DNA from: Clostridium_AT stratigraminis
Lineage (GTDB): Bacteria; Bacillota; Clostridia; Clostridiales; Clostridiaceae
DNA: 64,000 bases
Assembly (NCBI RefSeq): GCF_045310675.1
Contig: NZ_JBJHZZ010000003.1
Span: forward strand, 228,904 to 292,903
Reading direction: 5' to 3'
Made by a program: the position numbers and the translations under genes. The stretch's first letter is position 1, and every line of letters starts with the position of its first letter. A model generated the notes under the pieces. It made no database searches. It saw nothing but the letters and a program-made list of their open reading frames with translations, and was not told where the DNA came from. Shown piece by piece: positions 24,563-33,768 of the stretch.

Positions 24563-26341
24563 TTATAACATTAAATTTATACACTTGTTATAGACCTCAT
24601 CATCTACTTTAGCTGAGATATAAGTTCCATTTTCCCTAAACTCTTCTTTTAAAATCTTAGCGTTTCTATGAAGAAAAGCTGTAATCTCCTGCCTAGAATA
24701 TGGAATCAAGTATTCTGCTGTAATTAACGTATATGGGAGTAATCCCTCAACTTCCTTTAATAATAAATCTAAATTAATACCCTGCTTAGCAGAAATTTTA
24801 ATTTGCTTTTCGGTTTTTAAAGCTTCTTCTAATTTAATAATATTTTCTTCATCAGCTTTATCTATTTTATTTATTAAAATTAAAGTTGGCTTATTTTTAA
24901 CGCCAAGTTCCTCAAGTACAGCTTCAACAGCTTCAATCTGTTCTATTGAGTTCTTAGAAGAACCATCAACTACATGGAGCAGCAAATCAGAATAAATTAC
25001 CTCCTCTAAGGTTGATTTAAAGGCTTCTACTAAATCATGCGGCAGTTTTCTAACAAAGCCAACAGTATCAGTAAGTGTAATATGCCTACTATCTGGCAAT
25101 ATTACTGCTCTAGTGGTTATATCCAAGGTTGCGAAAAGCATATCTGCCTCAAACACCTTTTCTTTAATGGTACCATCCTTTGGCATTGCAATTTCACATA
25201 GTTTATTTCTTAAGGTAGATTTTCCTGCATTAGTATAGCCTACCAAAGAGACCTTAGGTATTTCGTTTCTCTTCTCCCTTTGAGTTTCTCTATGTTTCTT
25301 AATCTTTTCAAGTTCACGATATAAATCATATATTCTTTCTTTTATATGTCTTCTGTCTGTTTCTAGTTTCTTTTCACCAGGTCCCTTCGTTCCTATTCCG
25401 CCACCAGTTCTAGAAAGTACAGTACCTAAGCCTGAAAGCCTTGCAGCTCTATATTTTAACTGAGCTAGTTCTACTTGTATCTTTGCCTCTCTACTTTTTG
25501 CCCTTCTTGCAAATATCTCTAAAATAAGGGTAGTTCTATCAATAACTTTAGCTCCGGTGTACTCCTCTAAGTTTCTTACTTGGGAGGCATCTAATTCATC
25601 ATCGAAAATAATAACATTTGCTTTTAAAGCCTGCCTCAGCATGGAAATTTCCTCTACCTTACCTTTACCAATATAAAAGGCTGAATCTATCTTACTTCTC
25701 TTTTGAAGAACCTTGTAAACAACTTCCACCTGGCAGGCTTTTGCAAGTTCCTTAAGCTCATCTAAGCTTTCTTCACTTTCGATGCCTACCAATATTGCCT
25801 TTTCTCCATCCTCTTCTATTATATTATTATTTTTAAGTTCATTTTCTACAAAGTATACCTTATCTAAAAAATTAAAGTTTACAGCTTCTTCAATGTTTAT
25901 TTCTTCAGTCGTTTCAGCTTTTAACAGGTCATTTTCAATAATACAAAAGCCTAAGGTTGTATCAATAGCTATGCCCTCTTTCACAGACAATGCAGCAATA
26001 CAGTCCAGCTTTAATTTTGTAAGAGCTGATAAGTCAAGGGCAGAAAGCAATGATGGTCCATTTGGATGAGTATGAACTACTCTTACTCCAGAAAGCTTTT
26101 TGTATTTAATATCAATAATAGGTACCTCAACAGTAGTACTGTCTCCTATAGCGACACTGATTACCTTGCCTTTTCTATCTATAGCAACACTTATTTCTTT
26201 GTTTATTAAACTTGTAATATTGCTTATTGTTGATACTAGCTCAAGGGTAAAGACTTCTTCTCTTGGAATTACATAATCATAGATTTCCTCTAATTTATCT
26301 AATATGGTATTTCTGATACCTTCTATATTCCCATAGATCAT
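24563..26341 (-). CDS. hflX: HflX GTPase with an extra N-terminal JAMM-like domain
   Basis: 592 residues against about 420 in typical HflX. Residues about 180-592 are HflX: YIGKGKVEEI, VIIFDDELDASQVRNLE, GTKGPGEKKLETDRR, coiled segment, then G motifs GYTNAGKST (P-loop), DTVGFV and NKID. HflX splits stalled or stressed 70S ribosomes. The first 150 residues are an additional domain with H90-T-H92, S100 and D103 (HTHPNGPSLLSALD), exactly the JAMM/RadC zinc-site spacing. Glu34 is a candidate for the catalytic glutamate. The ATG has CGGAG upstream. Divergent from hpt. Confidence 0.9.
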   Translation of the reverse strand: MIYGNIEGIRNTILDKLEEIYDYVIPREEVFTLELVSTISNITSLINKEISVAIDRKGKVISVAIGDSTTVEVPIIDIKYKKLSGVRVVHTHPNGPSLLSALDLSALTKLKLDCIAALSVKEGIAIDTTLGFCIIENDLLKAETTEEINIEEAVNFNFLDKVYFVENELKNNNIIEEDGEKAILVGIESEESLDELKELAKACQVEVVYKVLQKRSKIDSAFYIGKGKVEEISMLRQALKANVIIFDDELDASQVRNLEEYTGAKVIDRTTLILEIFARRAKSREAKIQVELAQLKYRAARLSGLGTVLSRTGGGIGTKGPGEKKLETDRRHIKERIYDLYRELEKIKKHRETQREKRNEIPKVSLVGYTNAGKSTLRNKLCEIAMPKDGTIKEKVFEADMLFATLDITTRAVILPDSRHITLTDTVGFVRKLPHDLVEAFKSTLEEVIYSDLLLHVVDGSSKNSIEQIEAVEAVLEELGVKNKPTLILINKIDKADEENIIKLEEALKTEKQIKISAKQGINLDLLLKEVEGLLPYTLITAEYLIPYSRQEITAFLHRNAKILKEEFRENGTYISAKVDDEVYNKCINLML

Positions 26342-26378
26342 TATAACAACTCCGTTTATTTTTATTATTTATATATAC

Positions 26379-26407
26379 TTGACAACTTTCATATAATTTT
26401 ATACTAT
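26379..26407 (+). promoter_or_regulatory. Sigma-A promoter of hpt
   Basis: TTGACA (26379-26384), a 17-base spacer and TACTAT (26402-26407), about 40 bases before the chosen start codon. Confidence 0.7.
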
Positions 26408-26447
26408 TAAAACAATATTGTAAATATCTATGGTGTGGAGGGTTACA

Positions 26448-26972
26448 ATGGAAAACAAAAAGGTAAATATATTAATAACAAAGGAACAAATCGAGAAAAG
26501 AATAGCTGAACTTGGCCTTGAACTTTCTAAAGACTATGAGGGTAAGAACCTATATGTGCTTTCTTTACTACGCGGTAGCTTTATATATACAGCTGACTTA
26601 GTAAGAAATATAACTGTGCCGACCAAAATAGGTTTCATGACAACTTCAAGTTATGGCCATAATGAACAAAGCTCTGGCTCAGTAAGTGTAGTAAATGATA
26701 TACCAGATAATATTGAAGGCTGCGATGTTTTAGTAGTAGATGATATAGTTGATACTGGGATTACTATGCAGTTTGTGATGGAACACGTAAAGTCTTTAGG
26801 TGCAAACAGCGTAAAATCCTGCGTGCTTCTTGATAAACCTGAGAGAAGAAAAGTAGATGTAAAGCCTAATTATTGCTGTTTTGAAATACCTGATGTATTT
26901 GTGGTGGGCTATGGTCTTAACTATGGGGATTATTACAGAAATATACCCTATGTATTTAATTGGGAAGACTAA
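26448..26972 (+). CDS. hpt: Hypoxanthine phosphoribosyltransferase
   Basis: 174 residues, the usual length. It converts hypoxanthine or guanine plus PRPP to IMP or GMP. The PRPP loop is VLVVDDIVDTGIT; other family segments are SLLRGSFIYTADLVR and VVGYGLNYGDYYRNIPYV. An ATG at 26430 would put the ribosome site GGAGGG inside the gene; ATG 26448 is 6 bases after it. It stands alone and shares an intergenic region with divergent hflX. It complements the riboswitch-controlled purine permease at 17-18 kb. Confidence 0.95.
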   Translation: MENKKVNILITKEQIEKRIAELGLELSKDYEGKNLYVLSLLRGSFIYTADLVRNITVPTKIGFMTTSSYGHNEQSSGSVSVVNDIPDNIEGCDVLVVDDIVDTGITMQFVMEHVKSLGANSVKSCVLLDKPERRKVDVKPNYCCFEIPDVFVVGYGLNYGDYYRNIPYVFNWED

Positions 26973-27012
26973 TACTACCTATAGATTAAAATGAAGGTTT
27001 ATTTAAAAATAT

Positions 27013-27070
27013 AAAATATGCTACAGGAGTCCTGGATTTAATAATATCCATGATTCCTGCAGCATATTTT
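27013..27070. terminator. Long bidirectional terminator between hpt and yunB
   Basis: AAAATATGCT..CAGGA pairs with TCCTG..AGCATATTTT, with an inner TGGAT/ATCCA stem. A- and T-rich flanks allow termination of both convergent genes. Confidence 0.8.
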
Positions 27071-27089
27071 GTGCTTTACAATATTAAAT

Positions 27090-27743
27090 TTACCTGCTAT
27101 TTAATTTAAAACCAGCACCTTCCAGACCCATGTTAATTGAGGTATTAGGTATTTTACCAACAATAATGGTTTCAGATATAGGAACTTCACAAGCTACATC
27201 AATATCTTCTTTTTTAAGTGGAACCACGACTCGGAGTTTAGCTTGAACCTTTACATAGATTCTATGTCTAGTCTGATTTATACCTGCACTTTCAAATTCA
27301 GATTCGTATTTTGTTTCTATATATCCAATAGGATTCATAAACACAGTAATTTTTGGTCCAAACTTAGCTAAAAAGTTGTTTTGAAGTACATACCCAAGTG
27401 GTAGTTTAACACCAGTATTACCAATAAGCTTGAGTTGTTTTTGAGAGTCTAAGGCAACATCACATGCAATTTTATTTAATTTTAAGGTATCTGCTTTTAA
27501 TAAGGTTATATTTCCTTCCCCATCTTTTTCTACATGAATAATATCATTATAATTAAACTGCTTTGAATATTCATTAATTATTGAGGTATAAATAATTTCC
27601 ATGGACTTAGATCTTATTTCTGCACTAGCAACTGCTATAATTGCTGGTGATATTGCCTTATCTGTTATATAAATAAATAGATTAAAAATAGTTATTATTA
27701 CAATAAAGCTTAAAATAAGCTTTATTTTTGTTTTTCTTTTAAT
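27090..27743 (-). CDS. yunB: Sporulation protein YunB, full length from an ATT start
   Basis: 217 residues if started at ATT 27743. From the internal ATG at 27602 only 170 residues would be made, without the N-terminal membrane anchor expected of YunB. The frame is open upstream for 47 more codons: a basic start (IKRKTKIK), one transmembrane helix (LILSFIVIITIFNLFIYI), then DKAISPAIIAVASAEIRSKS, the conserved segment joining the core. AGAGGTG stands 6 bases before ATT, the only sensible initiation site. The core has the YunB patterns KLPLGYVLQNNFLAKFGPKI, NQTRHRIYVKVQAKLRVVVPL and SETIIVGKIPNT. In Bacillus, YunB is made in the mother cell under sigma-E. Confidence 0.85.
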   Translation of the reverse strand: MKRKTKIKLILSFIVIITIFNLFIYITDKAISPAIIAVASAEIRSKSMEIIYTSIINEYSKQFNYNDIIHVEKDGEGNITLLKADTLKLNKIACDVALDSQKQLKLIGNTGVKLPLGYVLQNNFLAKFGPKITVFMNPIGYIETKYESEFESAGINQTRHRIYVKVQAKLRVVVPLKKEDIDVACEVPISETIIVGKIPNTSINMGLEGAGFKLNSR

Positions 27744-28049
27744 ATTATCACCTCTTTACTATTAATAAAATTATGTTATTATAAGTATATTTAATATTAT
27801 GTTAAGCTTTAGCAAATATGATTTGTGAATAAAATTTTATTATTTGTCAATATTTGTAATATAGTCATAAACTAATAGTTTTTTTAATAAAATGAGGTAA
27901 TTATAAGTTTTAAGATTAGGACAAGCAACTAAAATGCCTAATAATACAAATGACATATTTTACAATTAATATTTTATTATTAAAGCTTTATATGATATAA
28001 TATTTAAAAGTTCTCTTTCCTTATACAAGCATTCAAGGAGGATTAACAT
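27744..28049. other. Divergent intergenic region between yunB and the PBP gene
   Basis: 306 bases of AT-rich DNA without an open reading frame I would call. A TATAAT at 27996-28001 is a likely -10 box for the PBP gene; no convincing -35 box is present at 17 bases. No strong hairpin or repeat was seen. Confidence 0.5.
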
Positions 28050-30521
28050 ATGAATGAAGAAAAGAACTCTGAAAAAATAAAGAAGAAGAAAAAGAGTAAA
28101 AAGATTTTAAGGAATATTATATTATCTATATTAGCAGTAATTATTTTAGCTATTGTAGCTGGTGCAGGAATAGGACTTGCCATAATTAATACAGCTCCAG
28201 CCTTAAACGTTGACCAGATTTTGACCTTAAAAGAGCCCTCAAAAATTTATGATAAAGATAATAACTACATGGATGATGTTGCAACAAATGAAAAAAGAGA
28301 TGTTGTTGGAATTAATGAAGTAAGCAAAGACCTACAGCATGCCTTTGTAAGTATAGAGGATGAACGTTTCTATAACCATAAGGGCGTTGACCCCCAAAGA
28401 GTTCTAGGAGTAATATACATAGATATTAAAAATAAGCTCACCGGCAAAAGCGGTGTACAAGGAGCCTCTACTATTACTCAGCAATTAATAAAAAATACTA
28501 TGTTAAATAATACTGTTTCTGCTCAAAGAAAAATTCAGGAAATGTATTTAGCACTTCAGCTTGAAAAGAAATTAACTAAAGAACAGATTTTAGAAGCCTA
28601 TATGAATACAATCCCCTTTGGAAGTACAGTTCATGGTGTGGAAGCAGCTTCAGAATATTACTTTAGTAAACATGCAAAGGACTTAAGTTTAATTCAAGCT
28701 GCATATATAGCAGGTGTTCCACAAGCACCTGGTATTTATAACGCTTTTTTGGATTCAGCAAAAAAAGATCCTAGTAAATACTTAAATAGAACAAAAATGG
28801 TATTGGCTGCAATGTTAAAAAATAATTATATTACTAAAAGCCAATACGATCAGGCAGTAAATGGTTTAAGTGTAAAAGCCCTTGAGTTTAATCAAGCTTC
28901 TATAAAAAATATGAATAGGCTAAATTACGAGTGGTTTTCACTTCCTGCAATTGAACAAGTAAAAAAAGATTTGAAAGCTCAATATAATTATAGTGATGAT
29001 GAAGTAAACAGTCTTCTTATGTATGGAGGACTGAAGATTTATACAACTATGGATAGGAACCTTCAAAATGCTGCGCAAAAAATATTAGACGATAGCAAAA
29101 ATTATGGAGTTAATTACACCCCAGAAAAAACAAATGTAGTTCAGCCTCAAGCCTCTGCAGTAGTAATGGATTACCATACTGGTGAGGTGAAGGCCATAAT
29201 TGGTGGAAGGGGTACTCAGCCTGCTCGATCTTATAATAGAGCAGCTTTTAATGGTTCAAAGGAATTCCTAAGACCTACAGGATCAAGTATAAAGCCCCTT
29301 ACTGTATACGGACCTGCAATTGATACAAAGATGGCAACAGCAGGTACAGTAGTAGAGGATTCCCCTTTATCAACCGATATAGGAAAGCAATGGCCCGAAA
29401 ATGGCAAGCCGTGGAATCCAAGAAACTATGAAACAGGATTTTTTAGAGGCTATGTAACAATTAGAGAAGCAATTAAGAGCTCTATCAATTTAGTAGCTAT
29501 AAAGGAAGAATATAATATCGGTCTTAAAACCGGTGTTGCTTATGGTGAAAAATTTGGTTTAACCTTCGATAATGATGATAAAACAAGTTTATCTGCACTT
29601 TCTCTAGGTCAGCTGCACCATGGTGCAAATACCCTTACTATGGCAGCTGCATTCGGCACCTTTGGAAATAATGGAATGTATACTGAACCTAAAATGTATA
29701 CAAAGGTTGTTGATAGGAGAGGTGTTACAATACTAGAAAGTAAATTAGTTAATAGAAAAGTTTTATCTCCTCAAGCAGCATATATAATGTATGATATGCT
29801 TAAGGGACCAACAAGTGCTGGTGGTACTGGCCCAGCTGCAAGGTTTAGTTCAATGCCTGCAGCAGGTAAAACAGGTACATCTGGAGATAAAAAAGACTTT
29901 TGGTTCAGCGGCTTGACTCCTTATTATTCAGGCGCAGTTTGGATTGGAAGCGATACACCTAGAACCTTTAATAGTGGCATAACTAGTTCTACATCAGCAG
30001 CACTTTGGGGCAAAATCATGGCTGAGGCACATAAGAGCCTAACAGTAAAAGATATTCAAATGCCTAGTGGCATAGTAACTACATCTATATGTAGAGATTC
30101 AGGCAGCTCTCCTACGGATTTATGTGCTAATGATCCAAGAGGCAGCCAAGTTACTAGAGAAATGTTTATTGATGGTACACAGCCAACCACATTGTGCACA
30201 ATACATGTAAAGGCTGACATAAATAAAGCAAATGGTAAGCTTGCAACGGAAAATACTCCGAAAGATCTACTTGAAAGCAGAATATTTATAAAAAGAGATT
30301 ATACACCATCAGCTTCACTGCAGGATCAGCCTTATGTACTTCCAAAGGAACTAGATGATACAAAACCAGTGGTTCCTACCATCCCACCTGCAGAAGGAAA
30401 TAATACAGGAACATTACCAGGTACAACTGATCCTGGTACTACACCAGGCAATACAGATGGAACTGTTCCAGCAAATACAGGTGGAAATACTAATACTAAT
30501 AATAATACTAATAATAATTAA
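28050..30521 (+). CDS. Class A penicillin-binding protein (PBP1A type)
   Basis: 823 residues. It polymerises and cross-links peptidoglycan at the outer face of the membrane. A lysine-rich cytoplasmic tail and one transmembrane helix (about 26-50) are followed by the GT51 glycosyltransferase (catalytic Glu103 in EDERFYNHKG, then GASTITQQLIKN, AYMNTIPFG) and the transpeptidase with S412xxK (TGSSIKP), SSIN and KTGTSGDKKDFWFSG. The last 60 residues are a low-complexity tail of P, T, G and N ending TNTNNNTNNN. The ATG has AAGGAGG at 7-8 bases. Monocistronic with a strong terminator. Confidence 0.95.
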   Translation: MNEEKNSEKIKKKKKSKKILRNIILSILAVIILAIVAGAGIGLAIINTAPALNVDQILTLKEPSKIYDKDNNYMDDVATNEKRDVVGINEVSKDLQHAFVSIEDERFYNHKGVDPQRVLGVIYIDIKNKLTGKSGVQGASTITQQLIKNTMLNNTVSAQRKIQEMYLALQLEKKLTKEQILEAYMNTIPFGSTVHGVEAASEYYFSKHAKDLSLIQAAYIAGVPQAPGIYNAFLDSAKKDPSKYLNRTKMVLAAMLKNNYITKSQYDQAVNGLSVKALEFNQASIKNMNRLNYEWFSLPAIEQVKKDLKAQYNYSDDEVNSLLMYGGLKIYTTMDRNLQNAAQKILDDSKNYGVNYTPEKTNVVQPQASAVVMDYHTGEVKAIIGGRGTQPARSYNRAAFNGSKEFLRPTGSSIKPLTVYGPAIDTKMATAGTVVEDSPLSTDIGKQWPENGKPWNPRNYETGFFRGYVTIREAIKSSINLVAIKEEYNIGLKTGVAYGEKFGLTFDNDDKTSLSALSLGQLHHGANTLTMAAAFGTFGNNGMYTEPKMYTKVVDRRGVTILESKLVNRKVLSPQAAYIMYDMLKGPTSAGGTGPAARFSSMPAAGKTGTSGDKKDFWFSGLTPYYSGAVWIGSDTPRTFNSGITSSTSAALWGKIMAEAHKSLTVKDIQMPSGIVTTSICRDSGSSPTDLCANDPRGSQVTREMFIDGTQPTTLCTIHVKADINKANGKLATENTPKDLLESRIFIKRDYTPSASLQDQPYVLPKELDDTKPVVPTIPPAEGNNTGTLPGTTDPGTTPGNTDGTVPANTGGNTNTNNNTNNN

Positions 30522-30530
30522 TATAATAAA

Positions 30531-30564
30531 AAACAAGAAGTAAGATATAACTTACTTCTTGTTT
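30531..30564. terminator. Bidirectional terminator between the PBP gene and spoVAE
   Basis: AAACAAGAAGTAAG pairs perfectly with CTTACTTCTTGTTT around ATATAA, with A- and T-tracts on both sides. Confidence 0.9.
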
Positions 30565-30580
30565 TTTATTTTCCATAATT

Positions 30581-30937
30581 TTATTCCTTAGTTTTAGAGT
30601 TAAATAACAATGCCATTAAATATCCAAAAATAATAGCAGCAGTAATTCCACCTGCAGTTCCTTTTATGCCACCTGTAAAGGCTCCAAGAAGTCCTAAAGA
30701 GTCTACTTCTTTCATTACCCCTTTAGCTAGGGCGTAACCAAAACCTGGTAAAGGTACTGTTGCTCCTGCCTTACCTAATTTTACTATGGGTTCATAAATA
30801 CCTAAAGCTCCTAAAATAACTCCTAAGGTTACGAAGCTTACTAGTATTCTTGCAGGAGTAAGTTTTGTTTTATCTATTAAAATTTGTGCAATAACACAAA
30901 TTATACCTCCAACTACAAATGCATTTAAAAATTCCAT
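30581..30937 (-). CDS. spoVAE: Stage V sporulation protein AE (SpoVAEb type)
   Basis: 118 residues, four hydrophobic helices. Typical segments are AFVVGGIICVIAQILIDKT, LVSFVTLGVILGALGIY and PLPGFGYALAKGVMKEV. It resembles SpoVAC, as known for these paralogues. Part of the inner-membrane channel that loads calcium-dipicolinate into the forespore and releases it on germination. Third gene of spoVAC-AD-AE, 35 bases after spoVAD, with AGGAGG upstream. Confidence 0.93.
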   Translation of the reverse strand: MEFLNAFVVGGIICVIAQILIDKTKLTPARILVSFVTLGVILGALGIYEPIVKLGKAGATVPLPGFGYALAKGVMKEVDSLGLLGAFTGGIKGTAGGITAAIIFGYLMALLFNSKTKE

Positions 30938-30972
30938 TCTTAAGCCTAGACCTCCTTTATGCTGCCACGGTT

Positions 30973-31980
30973 TTAAGATTCAATAGCAACTGCATGTGCA
31001 ATGCCAGGTATAGTAAGTCCCTGCTGACAGGAAGTTGAACTTAAAAGTGCCCCGGTAGAAATCAACAGCACCTTTTTAAGTTTCCCATTTAGTAAGCTTT
31101 TATAAATATATCCACAATCAACTACTGCAGAACACCCGCAACCACTTCCTCCTGCATTTGTTAATTGTTTTTCATGATTAAATATTTCATCACCACAGTC
31201 TATGTAATTACCACTTATATCATACCCGTATTCCATAATAAGCTCCTTAGTTATTCTCTTCCCTACTATTCCAAGATCCCCAGTTACAATTAAATCATAG
31301 TAATCTGGGGTTCTGCCAGTATCCAAAAAGTGCTGTGAAATAGTATTAACTGCTGCAGGAGCCATGGCCTCACCCATATTATTTACATCGTTAACTCCAT
31401 AATCCTTAACTTTACCTATAGTCGTATAAGTTATATACGGAAAATTCCCTTCTGTCCCTAGTACCATGGAACCAGCTCCAGTAACAGTCCATTGAGCAGT
31501 GGGTGCTTTCTGACTGCCATATTCTAATGGGAAGCGAAATTGTCTTTCAGCAGAAGAATAGTGTGAGGAAGTTGCAGCAACTACATGCTTTGCAAACCCA
31601 CCGTCTAGTATCATAGCTGCTATTGCCAGTGACTCTGTCATGGTAGAACAAGCGCCGTAAAGCCCTAAAAAAGGTATATCCATATCCTTAGCTGCAAAAG
31701 TGGATGAAGTTAATTGGTTTAATAAGTCTCCTGCAAATAAATAATCTATGTCATTATCACTTAAATTTGCCTTATTTATACTTTCTTTAATAGCCATATA
31801 TAAAATACTACTTTCAGCCTTTTCATAGGTATCTTCCTTATTTAAGTCATCTTCAAGTATGACATCAAAGTATTCACTTAGTGGCCCATTTCCTTCCTTT
31901 GGCCCCACCACACTAAAGGTAGAAATGATCCTTGGCCTACTGTCTAGTCTTACTGTTTGTTTACCAACTTTTTTGTTCAA
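30973..31980 (-). CDS. spoVAD: Stage V sporulation protein AD
   Basis: 335 residues with a thiolase-like fold that in Bacillus binds dipicolinic acid. Marks are GKQTVRLDSRPRI, GPLSEYFDVILEDD, DIPFLGLYGACSTMTESLAIA, FPLEYGSQKAPTAQWTVTGAG, and NAGGSGCGCSAVV near the C-terminus. The start is TTG 31980 with AGGTGAG upstream; it lies 7 bases after spoVAC and no ATG fits the conserved N-terminus. Confidence 0.95.
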   Translation of the reverse strand: MNKKVGKQTVRLDSRPRIISTFSVVGPKEGNGPLSEYFDVILEDDLNKEDTYEKAESSILYMAIKESINKANLSDNDIDYLFAGDLLNQLTSSTFAAKDMDIPFLGLYGACSTMTESLAIAAMILDGGFAKHVVAATSSHYSSAERQFRFPLEYGSQKAPTAQWTVTGAGSMVLGTEGNFPYITYTTIGKVKDYGVNDVNNMGEAMAPAAVNTISQHFLDTGRTPDYYDLIVTGDLGIVGKRITKELIMEYGYDISGNYIDCGDEIFNHEKQLTNAGGSGCGCSAVVDCGYIYKSLLNGKLKKVLLISTGALLSSTSCQQGLTIPGIAHAVAIES

Positions 31981-31987
31981 GCAAAAC

Positions 31988-32440
31988 TCACCTACTTATA
32001 ATATAATAAATTATTCCTACTATGACTGAAGAACCTATTCCATAAACTAAAACCGGTCCTGCTATTACAAACATTTTAGCACCTACTCCGAATATAAAAC
32101 CTTCCTTTTTAAATTCCATAGCTGGTGCTACAATTGAGTTAGCAAAGCCAGTAATGGGTACTAAACTTCCAGCTCCGCCAAAGGCTGCAATTTTATTATA
32201 GAATCCTATACCGGTTAAAAGAGCTCCTAAAAAAACCATAAAGATAGAAACTAAAATTGAAACATTATCTTTAGACATTCCTATTCTAGTAAAATAGCTG
32301 CTAAAAAATTGGCCAATATCACATAATATTCCACCTACCAAAAAGGCTCTAATACAGTTTCTTAATAAATGAGATTTAGGCTTAACTTCTTCTGAGATAT
32401 CTTTAAACCTTTGCTTTAAAACCTCTTCTTTATTAGCCAT
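31988..32440 (-). CDS. spoVAC: Stage V sporulation protein AC
   Basis: 150 residues. A polar N-terminus (KPKSHLLRNCIRAFLVGGILCDIGQF) is followed by about four helices, with SLVPITGFANSIVAPAMEFKKEG between them. SpoVAC is the mechanosensitive membrane subunit of the dipicolinate channel. It begins 119 bases after sigF, with GGAAGTG ahead of the ATG. The gap has no terminator, so both read-through from sigF and a separate forespore promoter are possible; I could not make out a convincing sigma-G site. Confidence 0.95.
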   Translation of the reverse strand: MANKEEVLKQRFKDISEEVKPKSHLLRNCIRAFLVGGILCDIGQFFSSYFTRIGMSKDNVSILVSIFMVFLGALLTGIGFYNKIAAFGGAGSLVPITGFANSIVAPAMEFKKEGFIFGVGAKMFVIAGPVLVYGIGSSVIVGIIYYIISR

Positions 32441-32559
32441 TCTATCACTTCCTTATACATAAAAATGTAATTTCATAAAAGTATTTTATGTAATATTATT
32501 TTTGTTATTCAAGGCAATACATTTCAAAAAAAAAATGAATAGGAATTATAAAATAAATC

Positions 32560-33315
32560 CTATCCACTAAGTCTATCTTTCATCAATTTTAGTACTTTTT
32601 TTTCTATTCTAGATACTTGAACTTGGCTAATGCCAAGCATTTTGGCTACTTGAACTTGTGTTTTATCCTTAAAATATCTAAGCATTATTATTTGCCTTGC
32701 CTTATTATCTAGATTGATAAGTGCATCTTTTAAGGCTATTTTATCTACAATATCTGAGTCTTCTTCATAATCCTCACTTAATTTATCAATTAAGAGTACT
32801 GGAGAAGCATCGTCCTGATGTATTGTATCGTAGAGATATTGCATATTGTTAGTTGATTCTAAGGCATAAACTATTTCTTCAGAATTTATCCCTGAATACT
32901 CAGATAATTCTTCTATCGTTGGGTCCCTATCTAATTTTTTTGTTAAGGCTTCTTTGTCATAATGAAGTTTTCTTGCTACATTTTTTACACTTCTGCTTAC
33001 CTTTATTATTCCATCGTCTCTAAGAAATCTTTTTATTTCACCCATAATCATAGGTACGGCATAAGTAGAAAACTTCACGTTGAATTTACTATCAAAGTTA
33101 TTAACTGCCTTAACTAGTCCCATAGACCCTATTTGGAATATATCTTCATACTCATAGCCTCTATTTAAGAATTTTTTGCTAATTGCTGAAACTAATGGGA
33201 GATTATACTGAATAACTTTATCTAAGGCATTTTTATCCCCTTCTCTAGCCAGCCTAATAAGTTCTAAGTTATCATCATAATTATATTCCTGTTTCTTAAG
33301 AATTCCATCATCCAT
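32560..33315 (-). CDS. sigF: RNA polymerase sporulation sigma factor SigF
   Basis: 251 residues. Forespore-specific sigma factor. Region 2 (YNLPLVSAISKKFLNRGYEYEDIFQIGSMGLVKAV), region 3 (RDDGIIKVSRSVKNVARKL, DRDPTIEELSEYSGI) and region 4 with a helix-turn-helix (KTQVQVAKMLGISQVQVSRIEKKVL) are all present. A GTG at 33324 is possible; ATG 33315 sits 6 bases after AGGTGA and is preferred. Last gene of the spoIIA operon, placed next to spoVAC. Confidence 0.97.
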   Translation of the reverse strand: MDDGILKKQEYNYDDNLELIRLAREGDKNALDKVIQYNLPLVSAISKKFLNRGYEYEDIFQIGSMGLVKAVNNFDSKFNVKFSTYAVPMIMGEIKRFLRDDGIIKVSRSVKNVARKLHYDKEALTKKLDRDPTIEELSEYSGINSEEIVYALESTNNMQYLYDTIHQDDASPVLLIDKLSEDYEEDSDIVDKIALKDALINLDNKARQIIMLRYFKDKTQVQVAKMLGISQVQVSRIEKKVLKLMKDRLSG

Positions 33316-33324
33316 AGCCTTCAC

Positions 33325-33753
33325 CTAACTTAAACTCTTGAAAACTTTCTTCATAATAATCTGAGTTCCCTTACCCTTTTCTGATTTTACTTCTAGACTA
33401 TCCATAAAAGTTTCCATTACTGTAAAGCCCATTCCTGATCTTTCAAGATCAGGCCTTGATGTGTACAATGGCTGCATTGCGAGCTCAACATTTTCTATTC
33501 CAACACCTTCATCATTGATTTTTATTGTTAATGTAGTATCTTCAATCATGGCTTCAATTTTAATAATTCCATTTGCATTTCCATATCCATGGATTATAGA
33601 ATTTGTAACTGCTTCAGATACAGCAGTTTTAACGTCAGTTAATTCTTCAATAGTGGGATCTAACTGAGATACAAATGCTGCAACAGCAACTCTGGCAAAG
33701 CCTTCATTTTGGGATTTGCTTAAAAATTCAATTTTAACAATATTATCGTACAT
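33325..33753 (-). CDS. spoIIAB: Anti-sigma F factor / serine kinase SpoIIAB
   Basis: 142 residues, GHKL-type kinase. N-box AVSEAVTNSIIHGY, G1 box INDEGVGIENVE and G2 box RSGMGFTVMETFMD are present. It binds SigF until displaced by dephosphorylated SpoIIAA, and phosphorylates SpoIIAA. The ATG has GAGGGGGG upstream; its stop lies just before the sigF start. Confidence 0.97.
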   Translation of the reverse strand: MYDNIVKIEFLSKSQNEGFARVAVAAFVSQLDPTIEELTDVKTAVSEAVTNSIIHGYGNANGIIKIEAMIEDTTLTIKINDEGVGIENVELAMQPLYTSRPDLERSGMGFTVMETFMDSLEVKSEKGKGTQIIMKKVFKSLS

Positions 33754-33768
33754 TTTTATCCCCCCTCA

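Noticed and set aside
27090..27602. yunB as a 170-residue truncated pseudogene
   Set aside because: The frame continues upstream for 47 codons with a membrane helix, conserved residues and a ribosome site; only the start codon is unusual.
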